This document shows positions 51,465 to 58,923 of a stretch of DNA of 64,000 nucleotides, piece by piece. The notes under the pieces are model-generated. The model searched no databases, was not told the DNA's origin, and saw only the letters and a list, made by a program, of their open reading frames with translations. Within the stretch, counting starts at the first letter, position 1. Every line of letters starts with the position of its first letter. Where the stretch lies: NCBI RefSeq assembly GCF_022012395.1, contig NZ_JAKLTQ010000007.1:1-64000 (forward strand), written 5' to 3'. Source of the stretch: Arthrobacter hankyongi (GTDB lineage: Bacteria > Actinomycetota > Actinomycetes > Actinomycetales > Micrococcaceae). Both the position numbers and the translations under genes were made by a program.

Positions 51465-52649
51465 CTACGAAGCCTGTTCGCTGAGGGAATATCCGAAGGC
51501 CGCCAGTGACGGCTCGAAGGCGCCTCCGCCGATCCGGCCTTCCAGGCCCTGGCCTTCGATCATGCCGAGCAGCACCACCGGGGCCACCCCGGCCTCGGTG
51601 ATCCGTGTCGCCGAGACCCCGGTCCGGATCGGCAGCCGCGGATGCTCGACCTCCATCAGCATGCCCGGCCGGTCCAGCACACCCTCGGGCGCGAAGCCGC
51701 CGAGCCCCTTCAGGGTCAGCGGCGCGTGCCGCAGCGCTGCGCCGCCCAGGCCGAAGAAATCGACCACGGCGCTGTCCCCGATGGCACCGAGGACCGGCAG
51801 CCCCCGGTACTCATCGGCGATCGGACCGCGCGGCGGCGTCCCGGCGGCGGTCCGCCAGCGTCCGGGCTCCGCGGCGGTCTGGAACCCGAAGTCGATACCG
51901 TTGCCGCCCGCGCGCGTCACGGCGTCGGATCCGTCCACTCCCTCGGCCGCCCGCAGGGACAGTGCCGCAGCCGCCATCCACAGGTTCAGGGCGAACGGCG
52001 GGCATTCGGCCAGGAACGTCCCGGCCTCCGGGCCGAAGACGGATAAATCATCGCGGAGCAGTTCGGCGGCAATCAGTGCGCTGCCGGCGATCGTGCGGTT
52101 GTGCCCGTCATCGCCGTCAGCCAGGGAACGCGCCAGCAGCGGCAGCAGGTGGATCGGCCCGCGCGCGGCCAGCCGTTCCGCCACCCAGCCCGCGAACGGC
52201 CCGTGCAGCCAGCGCTGGTGTTCCAGCAGCCCCGGTTCGAGGACGCCGACGCGCAGGCAGTGCCGCATGCCCTCGTTGAGCACGGCGTAATGCACGCCTC
52301 CGCTGGCCGGATCCGTGACCACGTGCAGCTGCATGGACGGGGAGATGATGCCGGCCAGCGGCACCAGGCAGTCATTGTCCTGGGCCGGCTCGAAATTCAC
52401 CGCCGGCGAGTCGAAGAGTTCCGCAGCGGCTGCCGCACTGTCCGCCCAGCCTTCGAAGAGGATGGACTGGACCGCGGAGTTGCGCACCGGTTGCGGCACC
52501 GCGCTCCGGCTGCTGAACGGCGGGCCGGCATGCAGCAGGGTCCGCTCCGGGCGCCCCTGGGCGGCGAGCACCTGGGCCAGCGGCGCCATGCCCGTCCAGA
52601 CCGGCTCGGCCGAGGCAATCCGGGACGCAGCCCTGGCATTGGCGCTCAC
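51465..52649 (-). CDS. DUF1116 family protein
   Basis: A 394-residue protein with the DUF1116 layout: W-x-G and LLHAGPP near residues 18-44, ILFEGWA, PLAGIISPSMQLHVV, LNEGMRHCLRVG, and a C-terminal barrel-like half. DUF1116 proteins occur in the oxamate carbamoyltransferase loci of allantoin degradation, usually with FdrA-like partners, none of which is here. The stop overlaps the start of... the upstream partner (ATGA), so the two are cotranslated. The role in this cluster is unknown. Confidence 0.75.
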   Translation of the reverse strand: MSANARAASRIASAEPVWTGMAPLAQVLAAQGRPERTLLHAGPPFSSRSAVPQPVRNSAVQSILFEGWADSAAAAAELFDSPAVNFEPAQDNDCLVPLAGIISPSMQLHVVTDPASGGVHYAVLNEGMRHCLRVGVLEPGLLEHQRWLHGPFAGWVAERLAARGPIHLLPLLARSLADGDDGHNRTIAGSALIAAELLRDDLSVFGPEAGTFLAECPPFALNLWMAAAALSLRAAEGVDGSDAVTRAGGNGIDFGFQTAAEPGRWRTAAGTPPRGPIADEYRGLPVLGAIGDSAVVDFFGLGGAALRHAPLTLKGLGGFAPEGVLDRPGMLMEVEHPRLPIRTGVSATRITEAGVAPVVLLGMIEGQGLEGRIGGGAFEPSLAAFGYSLSEQAS

Positions 52650-53272
52650 TGGTCCTCCACCCAGGTTTCGGAGATGGCCATGCCGGCGGACTGGCCGCGG
52701 CCGTTGAGGAAGTCCCGCTCGATCGTGGCACCGGGGAGGCGCCGGCCGTCAACGGTCACCTCGGCACCGTCGGCAATGCGGAAGACCGCGAACATCTCGT
52801 GCAGGCCGGTACCGGAGTCGGGGCCGGGAACGTCGACGGCGAAGGGCGTCCCGAGGCCGCGCCAGGTCATCGTGACGCTGCGTGCCCCGGCGGTCGCCAG
52901 CTCGGTCCAGTCGTCGCCCTCGAGGACCGTCTCGAAGCCGGCGCCGCCGACATATTCCAGTTCCTCCATCACCGGCGACGGGCGGAAGAGGACGAACTTG
53001 GCAACGAAGTCGCGGACCAGGAACCGGGCCAGTTCCTCGTTGTCGGTCAGCACCACGCGGGCGCCGCCGGCGGCGGCGTCGTAGGGGTTTTCGACGACGA
53101 CGGCGGCCCGGCCCGGGCCGTACTTCGACGCGGCGATCCGGAAGTAGACCGACAGCGAGCTCCACTGGCCGTCCGGATCGGTCTTGAGGTAGATGAATGG
53201 GTTGTCCCCCGTCCAGGCGACGGCGCCCGGGCGGACGACGGGGGGAAGGGTCACGGTGCTGGTTTGGGTCAT
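52646..53272 (-). CDS. hypothetical protein coupled to the DUF1116 gene
   Basis: A 208-residue soluble protein, mostly beta, without signal or membrane segment: TGDNPFIYLKTDPDGQWSSL, then VVVENPYDAAAGGARVVLTD, and a late MTWRGLGTPFAVDVPGPDSG. I do not recognise the family. The four-base overlap with the DUF1116 gene suggests a stable partnership or consecutive reactions. The upstream SDR gene is 22 bases away in the same operon. Confidence 0.65.
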   Translation of the reverse strand: MTQTSTVTLPPVVRPGAVAWTGDNPFIYLKTDPDGQWSSLSVYFRIAASKYGPGRAAVVVENPYDAAAGGARVVLTDNEELARFLVRDFVAKFVLFRPSPVMEELEYVGGAGFETVLEGDDWTELATAGARSVTMTWRGLGTPFAVDVPGPDSGTGLHEMFAVFRIADGAEVTVDGRRLPGATIERDFLNGRGQSAGMAISETWVEDQ

Positions 53273-53294
53273 GTCTTGTCCTCTTCGCGGGCGG

Positions 53295-54206
53295 TCAGTT
53301 GGCGGCGGGCTCGGGCAGCGGGTGCCCGTTGGCGGCGCGGAGCTGAAGGAAGTTGCTGGTCGGGGCCCAGCCGAGCTTCTGCTTGGCGCGGGCGGAGGAG
53401 AAGATCGAGGCCCGCGGATTGGCCGCGAAGACCGCGCCGTCGTGCTCCGGCACGTCCCCGCCCACCACGCGCGGGTACCACTGCAGCGTGGGCTCGGGGT
53501 GGCAGCTGTCGTCGGCGCTGATGAAGAACGTGTCGAAGCCGACGCCTTCGGCTTCGACCGCGGCGCGGAAGGCCCGGGCCAGGTCGGAGGCCTCGATGTA
53601 GTAGAACAGCCAGCGCAGTTCCGGGTTGTCGATGAACTCGGTGAATTCGCCCAGCGTCTCGGGCAGCACCACCGCCAGCGGACGGAGGCAGATCACCGAC
53701 ATGCCCGAACCGCGCGCGACGGCCTGGCCCATGTTCTCCATGATCTGCTTGCTCAGGCTGTAGGCCTGTACGGGGCGCAGTTCGTGCTCCTCGTCCACCT
53801 GCAGGTACTGCGGCGTCCAGTCCGGGCGCATCTCGGACAGCCCGCAGGCGGAGATGCTCGAGCAGAGCACCACCTTTGACAGGCCGTTCTCCTCGGCCGC
53901 CTGGAGCACGTTCCAGGTGCCGAGGGTGTTGACGCGGATGTACTTTTCCGGCGCGGCCTTCCAGTCATAGTCGATGGCCGCCAGATGCACGACGGCGTCC
54001 GCGCCCTTGAGCGCGGAGCGCACCGAATCGAGGTCCATGACATCGACGGGCACGTACTCCACCTCTGCCGGCGGCCGGCCGTTGGGGCCTTCGGACGCGG
54101 GGGCCAGGTCCGCGTTGCGCACCTCGTGCGCCTTGGCGAGTTCCTCGAGCACGTAGCGGCCAACGCGGCCGGAGCCGCCCGTCACCACAACTTTCTTGCG
54201 GGTCAT
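53295..54206 (-). CDS. extended SDR, NAD-dependent epimerase/dehydratase family
   Basis: A 303-residue extended short-chain dehydrogenase. VVVTGGSGRVGRYV is the GxxGxxG cofactor loop; the catalytic Tyr-Lys is in YSLSKQIMEN and Ser in CSSISACG. It uses NAD(P) on a hydroxyl or sugar-like substrate. GGAGG sits directly upstream of ATG 54206. Located between the Rieske oxygenase and the DUF1116 pair, it may oxidise the alcohol made by the oxygenase. Confidence 0.9.
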   Translation of the reverse strand: MTRKKVVVTGGSGRVGRYVLEELAKAHEVRNADLAPASEGPNGRPPAEVEYVPVDVMDLDSVRSALKGADAVVHLAAIDYDWKAAPEKYIRVNTLGTWNVLQAAEENGLSKVVLCSSISACGLSEMRPDWTPQYLQVDEEHELRPVQAYSLSKQIMENMGQAVARGSGMSVICLRPLAVVLPETLGEFTEFIDNPELRWLFYYIEASDLARAFRAAVEAEGVGFDTFFISADDSCHPEPTLQWYPRVVGGDVPEHDGAVFAANPRASIFSSARAKQKLGWAPTSNFLQLRAANGHPLPEPAAN

Positions 54207-54237
54207 CAAATCCTCCTTCTGGTTGGGGTCCTGCGGA

Positions 54238-55443
54238 TCAGACGCCAGCGGGCGCTGCAGCGGCGACGGCTTCGATGCCGCGGGCCTTCGCGTCCGCAGT
54301 CCGGTATTTGCCGATGAGCCATTCGTTCAGCCGGACGAGCACGACCTCGCTGGGGGCATAACGTCCGCGCGGGGCGTTGCGGGAGAACATGCCCTTCTGC
54401 ACCGATTCCCAGGCATAGACGTCCTCGACCATGACGTCCTTGAGGTCTTCGACCTCCATCTTCCATTGCGCCTCAAAGTCCGGCTTTTCCAGCGTCGAGT
54501 CCGGGTAGAGCCAGGTGGCCGCGAACACGGAGGTGGTCGGGCTGGTCGGCAGCCACATGAAGTACTTGACCTTGTCCGGCATGGCGATCAGCAATAGGTT
54601 CGGCGCCACGGTGACATAGACCAGCCGGCGGCGCTGGTCGTCGGTCAGCCCCGGCAGCACCGGCTGCAGGTTCTTGCCGGTGCGGGTGGGCGAGAGGTCC
54701 TTCTCCAGGCTGACCAGGTCGTAGGCGATGATGCCCTTTTCCGGCTCGTTGGCCAGCGAGTCGTAGTCGATGCGCTCGGACGCCGTGTCGTACATCGGGC
54801 ACCAGCTCTTCGAATGCAGGTGGGCGCAGTGGTAGCACTCGTCGCCGAAGATCTTCCAGTTGCAGTTCACCGGGAAGAAGCTCAGCGGGGAGGCGGACTT
54901 GAGATCGGACAGGCCCCAGTTGGTCAGGTAGGAAGAGAGGCTGCCGAGCCTCTCGGACAGGGGCGGAATATCCGCATCAAAGGTGATGAAAACGAAGTTC
55001 TCCCAGATTTCCGAGCGGATCTCGGGCAGCTTGACCGAGGACTTCACGAAGCAGGGGTTGTCATTGAGGTCCGGTGCCGACTGCAGCTCGCCATCCAGGC
55101 CGTAGACCCACGAGTGGTAGTCGCACTTGAACCGGCGGGCGTTTCCGGTGCCGTCGGCCAGGCGCATGGCCCGGTGCCGGCAGACGTTGGACTGCACCCG
55201 GATCGAGCCATCGGCTTGGCGGACCACCAGCAGTTGCTCGCCCAGGGCATCGACAGTGAAATAGTCGCCCTTCTTGGGGATATCGGTGGCCCGGCCGATG
55301 CAGAGCCACTCATGGCCGAACACTGCATCGACCTCGAAATCGTAGAACTCCTGCGTGGTGAACGCTGCCGGCGGGAGGGAGACGACCTCGTTGACGTCGC
55401 CGCAGCTGGCGTCGAATTCTTCCACGGGGATCGGACTGTGCAT
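54238..55443 (-). CDS. Rieske-type oxygenase, large (alpha) subunit
   Basis: A 401-residue Rieske non-heme iron oxygenase. The cluster ligands are in NVCRHRAMRL and FKCDYHSWVYG (residues 88-115). The mononuclear iron site is GDECYHCAHLH with two His. The length and lack of a beta-subunit gene fit alpha-only (alpha3) monooxygenases and demethylases acting on quaternary amines or aromatic acids. Electrons would come from the reductase at 57072. It is transcribed from a promoter with a palindromic operator shared with two other genes. Shine-Dalgarno AAGGAG is clear. Confidence 0.9.
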   Translation of the reverse strand: MHSPIPVEEFDASCGDVNEVVSLPPAAFTTQEFYDFEVDAVFGHEWLCIGRATDIPKKGDYFTVDALGEQLLVVRQADGSIRVQSNVCRHRAMRLADGTGNARRFKCDYHSWVYGLDGELQSAPDLNDNPCFVKSSVKLPEIRSEIWENFVFITFDADIPPLSERLGSLSSYLTNWGLSDLKSASPLSFFPVNCNWKIFGDECYHCAHLHSKSWCPMYDTASERIDYDSLANEPEKGIIAYDLVSLEKDLSPTRTGKNLQPVLPGLTDDQRRRLVYVTVAPNLLLIAMPDKVKYFMWLPTSPTTSVFAATWLYPDSTLEKPDFEAQWKMEVEDLKDVMVEDVYAWESVQKGMFSRNAPRGRYAPSEVVLVRLNEWLIGKYRTADAKARGIEAVAAAAPAGV

Positions 55444-55498
55444 GGCTTCTCCTTAGGGATCTGGGTCAAAGTGCTTGGGTTGTCTGCTGTTGTCCTAT

Positions 55499-55527
55499 AG
55501 TGTTCTGTCATACAGAACATATGTCAA
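55499..55527 (-). promoter_or_regulatory. promoter/operator of the Rieske operon (regulon site 1)
   Basis: On the minus strand: TTGACA (55527-55522), 17 bases, AACACT (55504-55499). The 19-bp perfect inverted repeat TGTTCTG-TCATA-CAGAACA (55501-55519) fills the spacer and the downstream box. It also lies 72 bases upstream of the divergent amidase and could control both. Confidence 0.75.
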
Positions 55528-55590
55528 GAGGCTGTTCTCATAGAAGAAAATCCACCTGGCAGGCGGCACCCGCGGACCGAAGGGAAATCC

Positions 55591-56895
55591 ATGCGCCACA
55601 TCGCACCCCAATCACTTGAGAAGACTGCGCAGTCCCTGATCGGCGGCGAAGCCACGGCCGTCGAGACCGTCCGCCGCGCCCTCGACCGAATTGCGGAGGT
55701 GGACGCCGAGGTCCGGGCCTGGGTCGAAGTCGACAGGGACGGGTCGTTGGCCGAGGCAGAACGTTTGGACAGGCTGCCAGCCGCGGAGCGTGGTCCGCTG
55801 CACGGGGTCCCCATCGGGGTCAAGGACATTATCGACGTCGCGGGCCTGCCCACCCGGTGCGGCTCCCAACTGCGGGACGGCACCCCGGCGGCCGCCGACG
55901 CCGCGATCGTCGCCCGGCTGCGCGGGCTCGGCGCCGTCGTGCTTGGCAAGACCGTCACCACCGAATTCGCCTACTTCAGCCCGGGCCCCACCGCCAACCC
56001 GCACGACACCAGCCGGACCCCGGGCGGTTCGTCCTCCGGTTCGGCCGCGGCCGTCGCGGCCGGGATGGTTCCGCTGGCACTGGGCACCCAGACCGCGGCC
56101 TCGGTCGCCAGGCCTGCGGCCTACTGCGGCGTGACCGGCTTTGTGACCGCCCGCGGCACCCATCCCGAAGACGGCATTACCGGGCTGAGCCGCTCGCTTG
56201 ATTCGCTCGGCTTCCTGACCGTCTCGGTGGCCGACATGGACTTCCTGCGCCGGACGCTCGCCGGCGCCGGAGCCGCGGCCGCGTTCCCGGCTGCCTGCCC
56301 GGCGTCCGCCCCCGCTCCGGCGACGGTGCTCAGCTGGGTCCCGGGCGGAAACTTCGGCGTCGAACCGGCCATGCTGGCCGCGCTCGAACGCGCCGAACGG
56401 GAGCTGGCCGCCCTAGGCCACCCGGTGCAGCGCCTGGATTTCGACGAGCGCGGTGCCGGGCTTGTGGACGCGCACTCGGTGATCATGGCGTACGACGCCG
56501 TGCGGCTGCGCAGCGCCGAGGCCGCCCGCCCCGAGGCCATCAGCCCGCAGCTGGCGGCCCTGTTCGAAGCCGGAAGCGCGGTCAGCGACGCCGGATACGC
56601 CGCCGCGCACGGTTTCGTGGCCGGGCAGCTCGCCTGGATCCGCGCACAGCTGGCCTACGGCACCGTACTGCTGGCCCCCGCCGCCCAGGGACCCGCACCG
56701 GAGGGTCTGGACGCCACCGGCGCCCCGGTCATGAGCCGCCCGTGGCAGGCGCTGGGGCTGCCCGTGCTCGTGGTCCCCGGCCTGACCGATCCGGACACGG
56801 CCATGCCGCTGGGGGTCCAGCTGGTGTCGCTGCCCGGCGCGGAGGACGCCCTCTTCACCGTTGCCGCCGGCCTGCAGCAGCGGCCCATCAATTAA
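55591..56895 (+). CDS. amidase (amidase-signature family) with altered GGS loop
   Basis: A 434-residue amidase. Triad: Lys78 (GVKDII), cis-Ser147 (PGGSSSGS) and nucleophile Ser171. The nucleophile loop reads GTQTAASVARPAA instead of the usual GTQTGGS, so the oxyanion-hole glycines are Ala. It should still hydrolyse amides, perhaps with changed selectivity. It is divergent from the Rieske gene over a shared regulatory region, and GAAGGGA supports its start. It probably releases an acid or amine from an amide substrate of this pathway. Confidence 0.85.
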   Translation: MRHIAPQSLEKTAQSLIGGEATAVETVRRALDRIAEVDAEVRAWVEVDRDGSLAEAERLDRLPAAERGPLHGVPIGVKDIIDVAGLPTRCGSQLRDGTPAAADAAIVARLRGLGAVVLGKTVTTEFAYFSPGPTANPHDTSRTPGGSSSGSAAAVAAGMVPLALGTQTAASVARPAAYCGVTGFVTARGTHPEDGITGLSRSLDSLGFLTVSVADMDFLRRTLAGAGAAAAFPAACPASAPAPATVLSWVPGGNFGVEPAMLAALERAERELAALGHPVQRLDFDERGAGLVDAHSVIMAYDAVRLRSAEAARPEAISPQLAALFEAGSAVSDAGYAAAHGFVAGQLAWIRAQLAYGTVLLAPAAQGPAPEGLDATGAPVMSRPWQALGLPVLVVPGLTDPDTAMPLGVQLVSLPGAEDALFTVAAGLQQRPIN

Positions 56896-56924
56896 CCACC
56901 TAGCCGCCCCTCCCACCCCCCACT

Positions 56925-56990
56925 CCCGTCGATTTGCCGCTTAATGCCCTTTTCAGACCTGGAAAGGGCATTAAGCGGCAAGTCGACGGG
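56925..56990. repeat. long intergenic palindrome with 28-bp arms
   Basis: Arms at 56925-56952 and 56963-56990 pair with one G-U wobble around a 10-base loop. The core (CCGCTTAATGCCCTTT) is more AT-rich than its surroundings. It lies between the convergent amidase and reductase genes, just before a separate terminator, so termination alone does not explain it. It may belong to a dispersed REP-like family. Confidence 0.7.
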
Positions 56991-57008
56991 GAGGGTGTGG
57001 GGACGCGA

Positions 57009-57043
57009 CAAGGCCCCGGCAGTTCATGGCTGCCGGGGCCTTG
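57009..57043. terminator. bidirectional hairpin terminator
   Basis: A perfect 14-bp stem, CAAGGCCCCGGCAG (57009-57022) with its complement (57030-57043), lies between the convergent amidase and reductase genes. Confidence 0.8.
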
Positions 57044-57071
57044 TTGCTTCCTGCGCTCCTTGCTTTTTGCG

Positions 57072-58085
57072 CTAGAGGTTGAGCACGATCCGCGCGCTCC
57101 GGGCCCGGGAAACGCACGGCATCATGGTCTCGTTGGCGGCCCGCTCCTCCTTGGTCAGGACCGAGTCACGGTGTTCCGGCTCGCCCTCCAGCACTTCCGT
57201 CTCGCAGGTGCCGCAGACGCCCTCGCTGCAGGACCAGTCCACGTCGGCGCCGGCCTCGCGCAGCACCTTCAGGCACGAGACGCCCGCCGGGACCTGCAGG
57301 GTGCGCCCGGACCTGGCCAGGACCACCTCGAACGGCTTGTCCTCGGTGCCGGACGCCGGCGGAGCGGCGGCGAAGCGTTCGCAGTGGAACGTCCAGCGGC
57401 CGGCGTCGGCCGCCATGGTCTCCAGCACATCGAGCAGCGGACCCGGCCCGCAGGCGTAGACGTGGTCCGCGGTTCCGAGCGCCGCGGTGATGCCGGCCAG
57501 ATCGATCAGGCCGCTCTCGTCGTCGCAATGCAGCACCACGTTGCCGGCAGGCAGCCGGGCAATCTCGTCCAGCAGCGCAAGGCGCTGCCGGTTGCGCGCC
57601 ATGTAGTAGAGCTTCCACGGCCGCCCGGACCGTTCCACCGCGCGGACCATCGGCAGGATCGGGGTGATGCCGATGCCGCCGGCGAAGAACACATAGGAGT
57701 CCGCCGGCTGCAGCGGGAAATGGTTCCGTGCCCCGCGCACCCTCAGTTCGGCGCCCTTGAGCAGCCTCTCGTGCACCCGCACGGAGCCACCACGGCTCTT
57801 GGGATCCTTCAGGACGCCGATGCGCCAGACGGACCGGTCCTCGACCGGCCCCCACAGCGAGTACTGCCGGCAGACCGTCCCGCCCAGCTCGTCCTCGCCG
57901 AGGAAAAGGTCGATGTGCGAGCCAGGTTCCCACGCGGGAAACGGTTCGCCGTCCAGCCGCACCAGGTCCAGCGAGACAATGTCTTCGCCCACCAGCTGCC
58001 GGCCGGACACGCGGACGCTGTAAACGGCTTCGGCCACCTTTCGACCGGCCTGTGCCCCGGCCACGGCCACATCAGTCATTGCCAT
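57072..58085 (-). CDS. phthalate-dioxygenase-reductase-type protein (second copy)
   Basis: A 337-residue reductase with the same three domains as the one at 43621: flavin domain (CRQYSLWG), NAD domain (YVFFAGGIGITPILPMV) and C-terminal [2Fe-2S] domain with CSEGVCGTC and a distal Cys in MMPCVSR. It is the probable NADH-dependent electron donor of the Rieske oxygenase. Its start overlaps the DJ-1 gene end by 14 bases (eight if the ATG at 58079 is used), so it is expressed from the DJ-1 promoter. Confidence 0.9.
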   Translation of the reverse strand: MAMTDVAVAGAQAGRKVAEAVYSVRVSGRQLVGEDIVSLDLVRLDGEPFPAWEPGSHIDLFLGEDELGGTVCRQYSLWGPVEDRSVWRIGVLKDPKSRGGSVRVHERLLKGAELRVRGARNHFPLQPADSYVFFAGGIGITPILPMVRAVERSGRPWKLYYMARNRQRLALLDEIARLPAGNVVLHCDDESGLIDLAGITAALGTADHVYACGPGPLLDVLETMAADAGRWTFHCERFAAAPPASGTEDKPFEVVLARSGRTLQVPAGVSCLKVLREAGADVDWSCSEGVCGTCETEVLEGEPEHRDSVLTKEERAANETMMPCVSRARSARIVLNL

Positions 58086-58608
58086 CCACCCCGGACAGCA
58101 CCTCGAGGAACCCGTTCATCCAGGCGTCCAGGTCGGCGGGCACGCGGGAAGTCACAAGGTTTCCGTCCACGACCACCGGCTCGTCGACCCATTTGGCTCC
58201 CGCCCCTTCCACCTCGGGCCGGATGAACGGCACGCTGGTCATGCGCCGGCCGTCAAGAATGTCGGCGGAGATGGCCACCCACGCCCCATGGCATATCATG
58301 GCGATCGGCTTGCCGGCCTGGTCCATCCTGCGGAGGAACTCCAGCGCCTCCGGGCTGCGGCGGACCAGGTCCGGGGCGAAGCCGCCCGGGACCAGCACGG
58401 CGTCGTACTCCGCGGCCTGCAGGTCCGGAAATCCCACCTGGGCGGCAAACGGGCCGAAGCCGCCCTTGCCCTTGACCGGAGCGCCCCCGGGCGTGGCAAC
58501 AACAAGGCGGCGCACGGTACCGAGCAGCCTGTAGTAAGGAAAGAGGACCTCTGACTCTTCAAAATAGTCCGCGGTCAAGATCGCGACGGCGGCGTCTTTG
58601 AGCTCCAT
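58072..58608 (-). CDS. DJ-1/PfpI family protein
   Basis: A 178-residue class I glutamine-amidotransferase-like protein. Nucleophilic Cys in AMICHGAW and a Glu in YFEESEV near the N-terminus are in family position. Members are deglycases, proteases, isonitrile hydratases or chaperones. It is first in an operon with the reductase, under a regulon promoter, so a role in the pathway (for example hydrating or hydrolysing an intermediate) is likely but not defined. Confidence 0.9.
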   Translation of the reverse strand: MELKDAAVAILTADYFEESEVLFPYYRLLGTVRRLVVATPGGAPVKGKGGFGPFAAQVGFPDLQAAEYDAVLVPGGFAPDLVRRSPEALEFLRRMDQAGKPIAMICHGAWVAISADILDGRRMTSVPFIRPEVEGAGAKWVDEPVVVDGNLVTSRVPADLDAWMNGFLEVLSGVDGND

Positions 58609-58646
58609 CGGGCATCCCTTCGGTAACGACGGTTATGAATGCATCA

Positions 58647-58675
58647 AGTGTTCTGTTAAATCAAACACCTGTCAA
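58647..58675 (-). promoter_or_regulatory. promoter/operator of the DJ-1-reductase operon (regulon site 2)
   Basis: On the minus strand: TTGACA (58675-58670), 17 bases, AACACT (58652-58647). The pseudo-palindrome TGTTCTG-TTAAA-TCAAACA (58649-58667) overlaps the spacer just as at site 1. Confidence 0.75.
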
Positions 58676-58765
58676 CAGCTCGCGCCCCAATGCCTTGGAT
58701 GCCGCGCCCCTGATGCCGCAGCAGGGGCAGAATGTTTCGGCAGAATTAAATATTCCCCAAATCTC

Positions 58766-58794
58766 TTGACGCGTGTTCGTTAAAGCAGAACACT
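58766..58794 (+). promoter_or_regulatory. promoter/operator of the MFS gene (regulon site 3)
   Basis: TTGACG (58766-58771), 17 bases, AACACT (58789-58794). The pseudo-palindrome TGTTCGT-TAAAG-CAGAACA (58774-58792) fills the spacer. Geometry is identical to sites 1 and 2. Confidence 0.75.
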
Positions 58795-58923
58795 TGTGAC
58801 TCACCACACCTTGAGTCTTCCGAGGAGATCCATGACTCCGGACAGCAAGTCCCGCGGCCCGTCTGCCGCCCGCCCGAAAGCATGTCCCGCAGCACTTCCC
58901 GTCCCGCCCCGCCAGGAGGAAAT

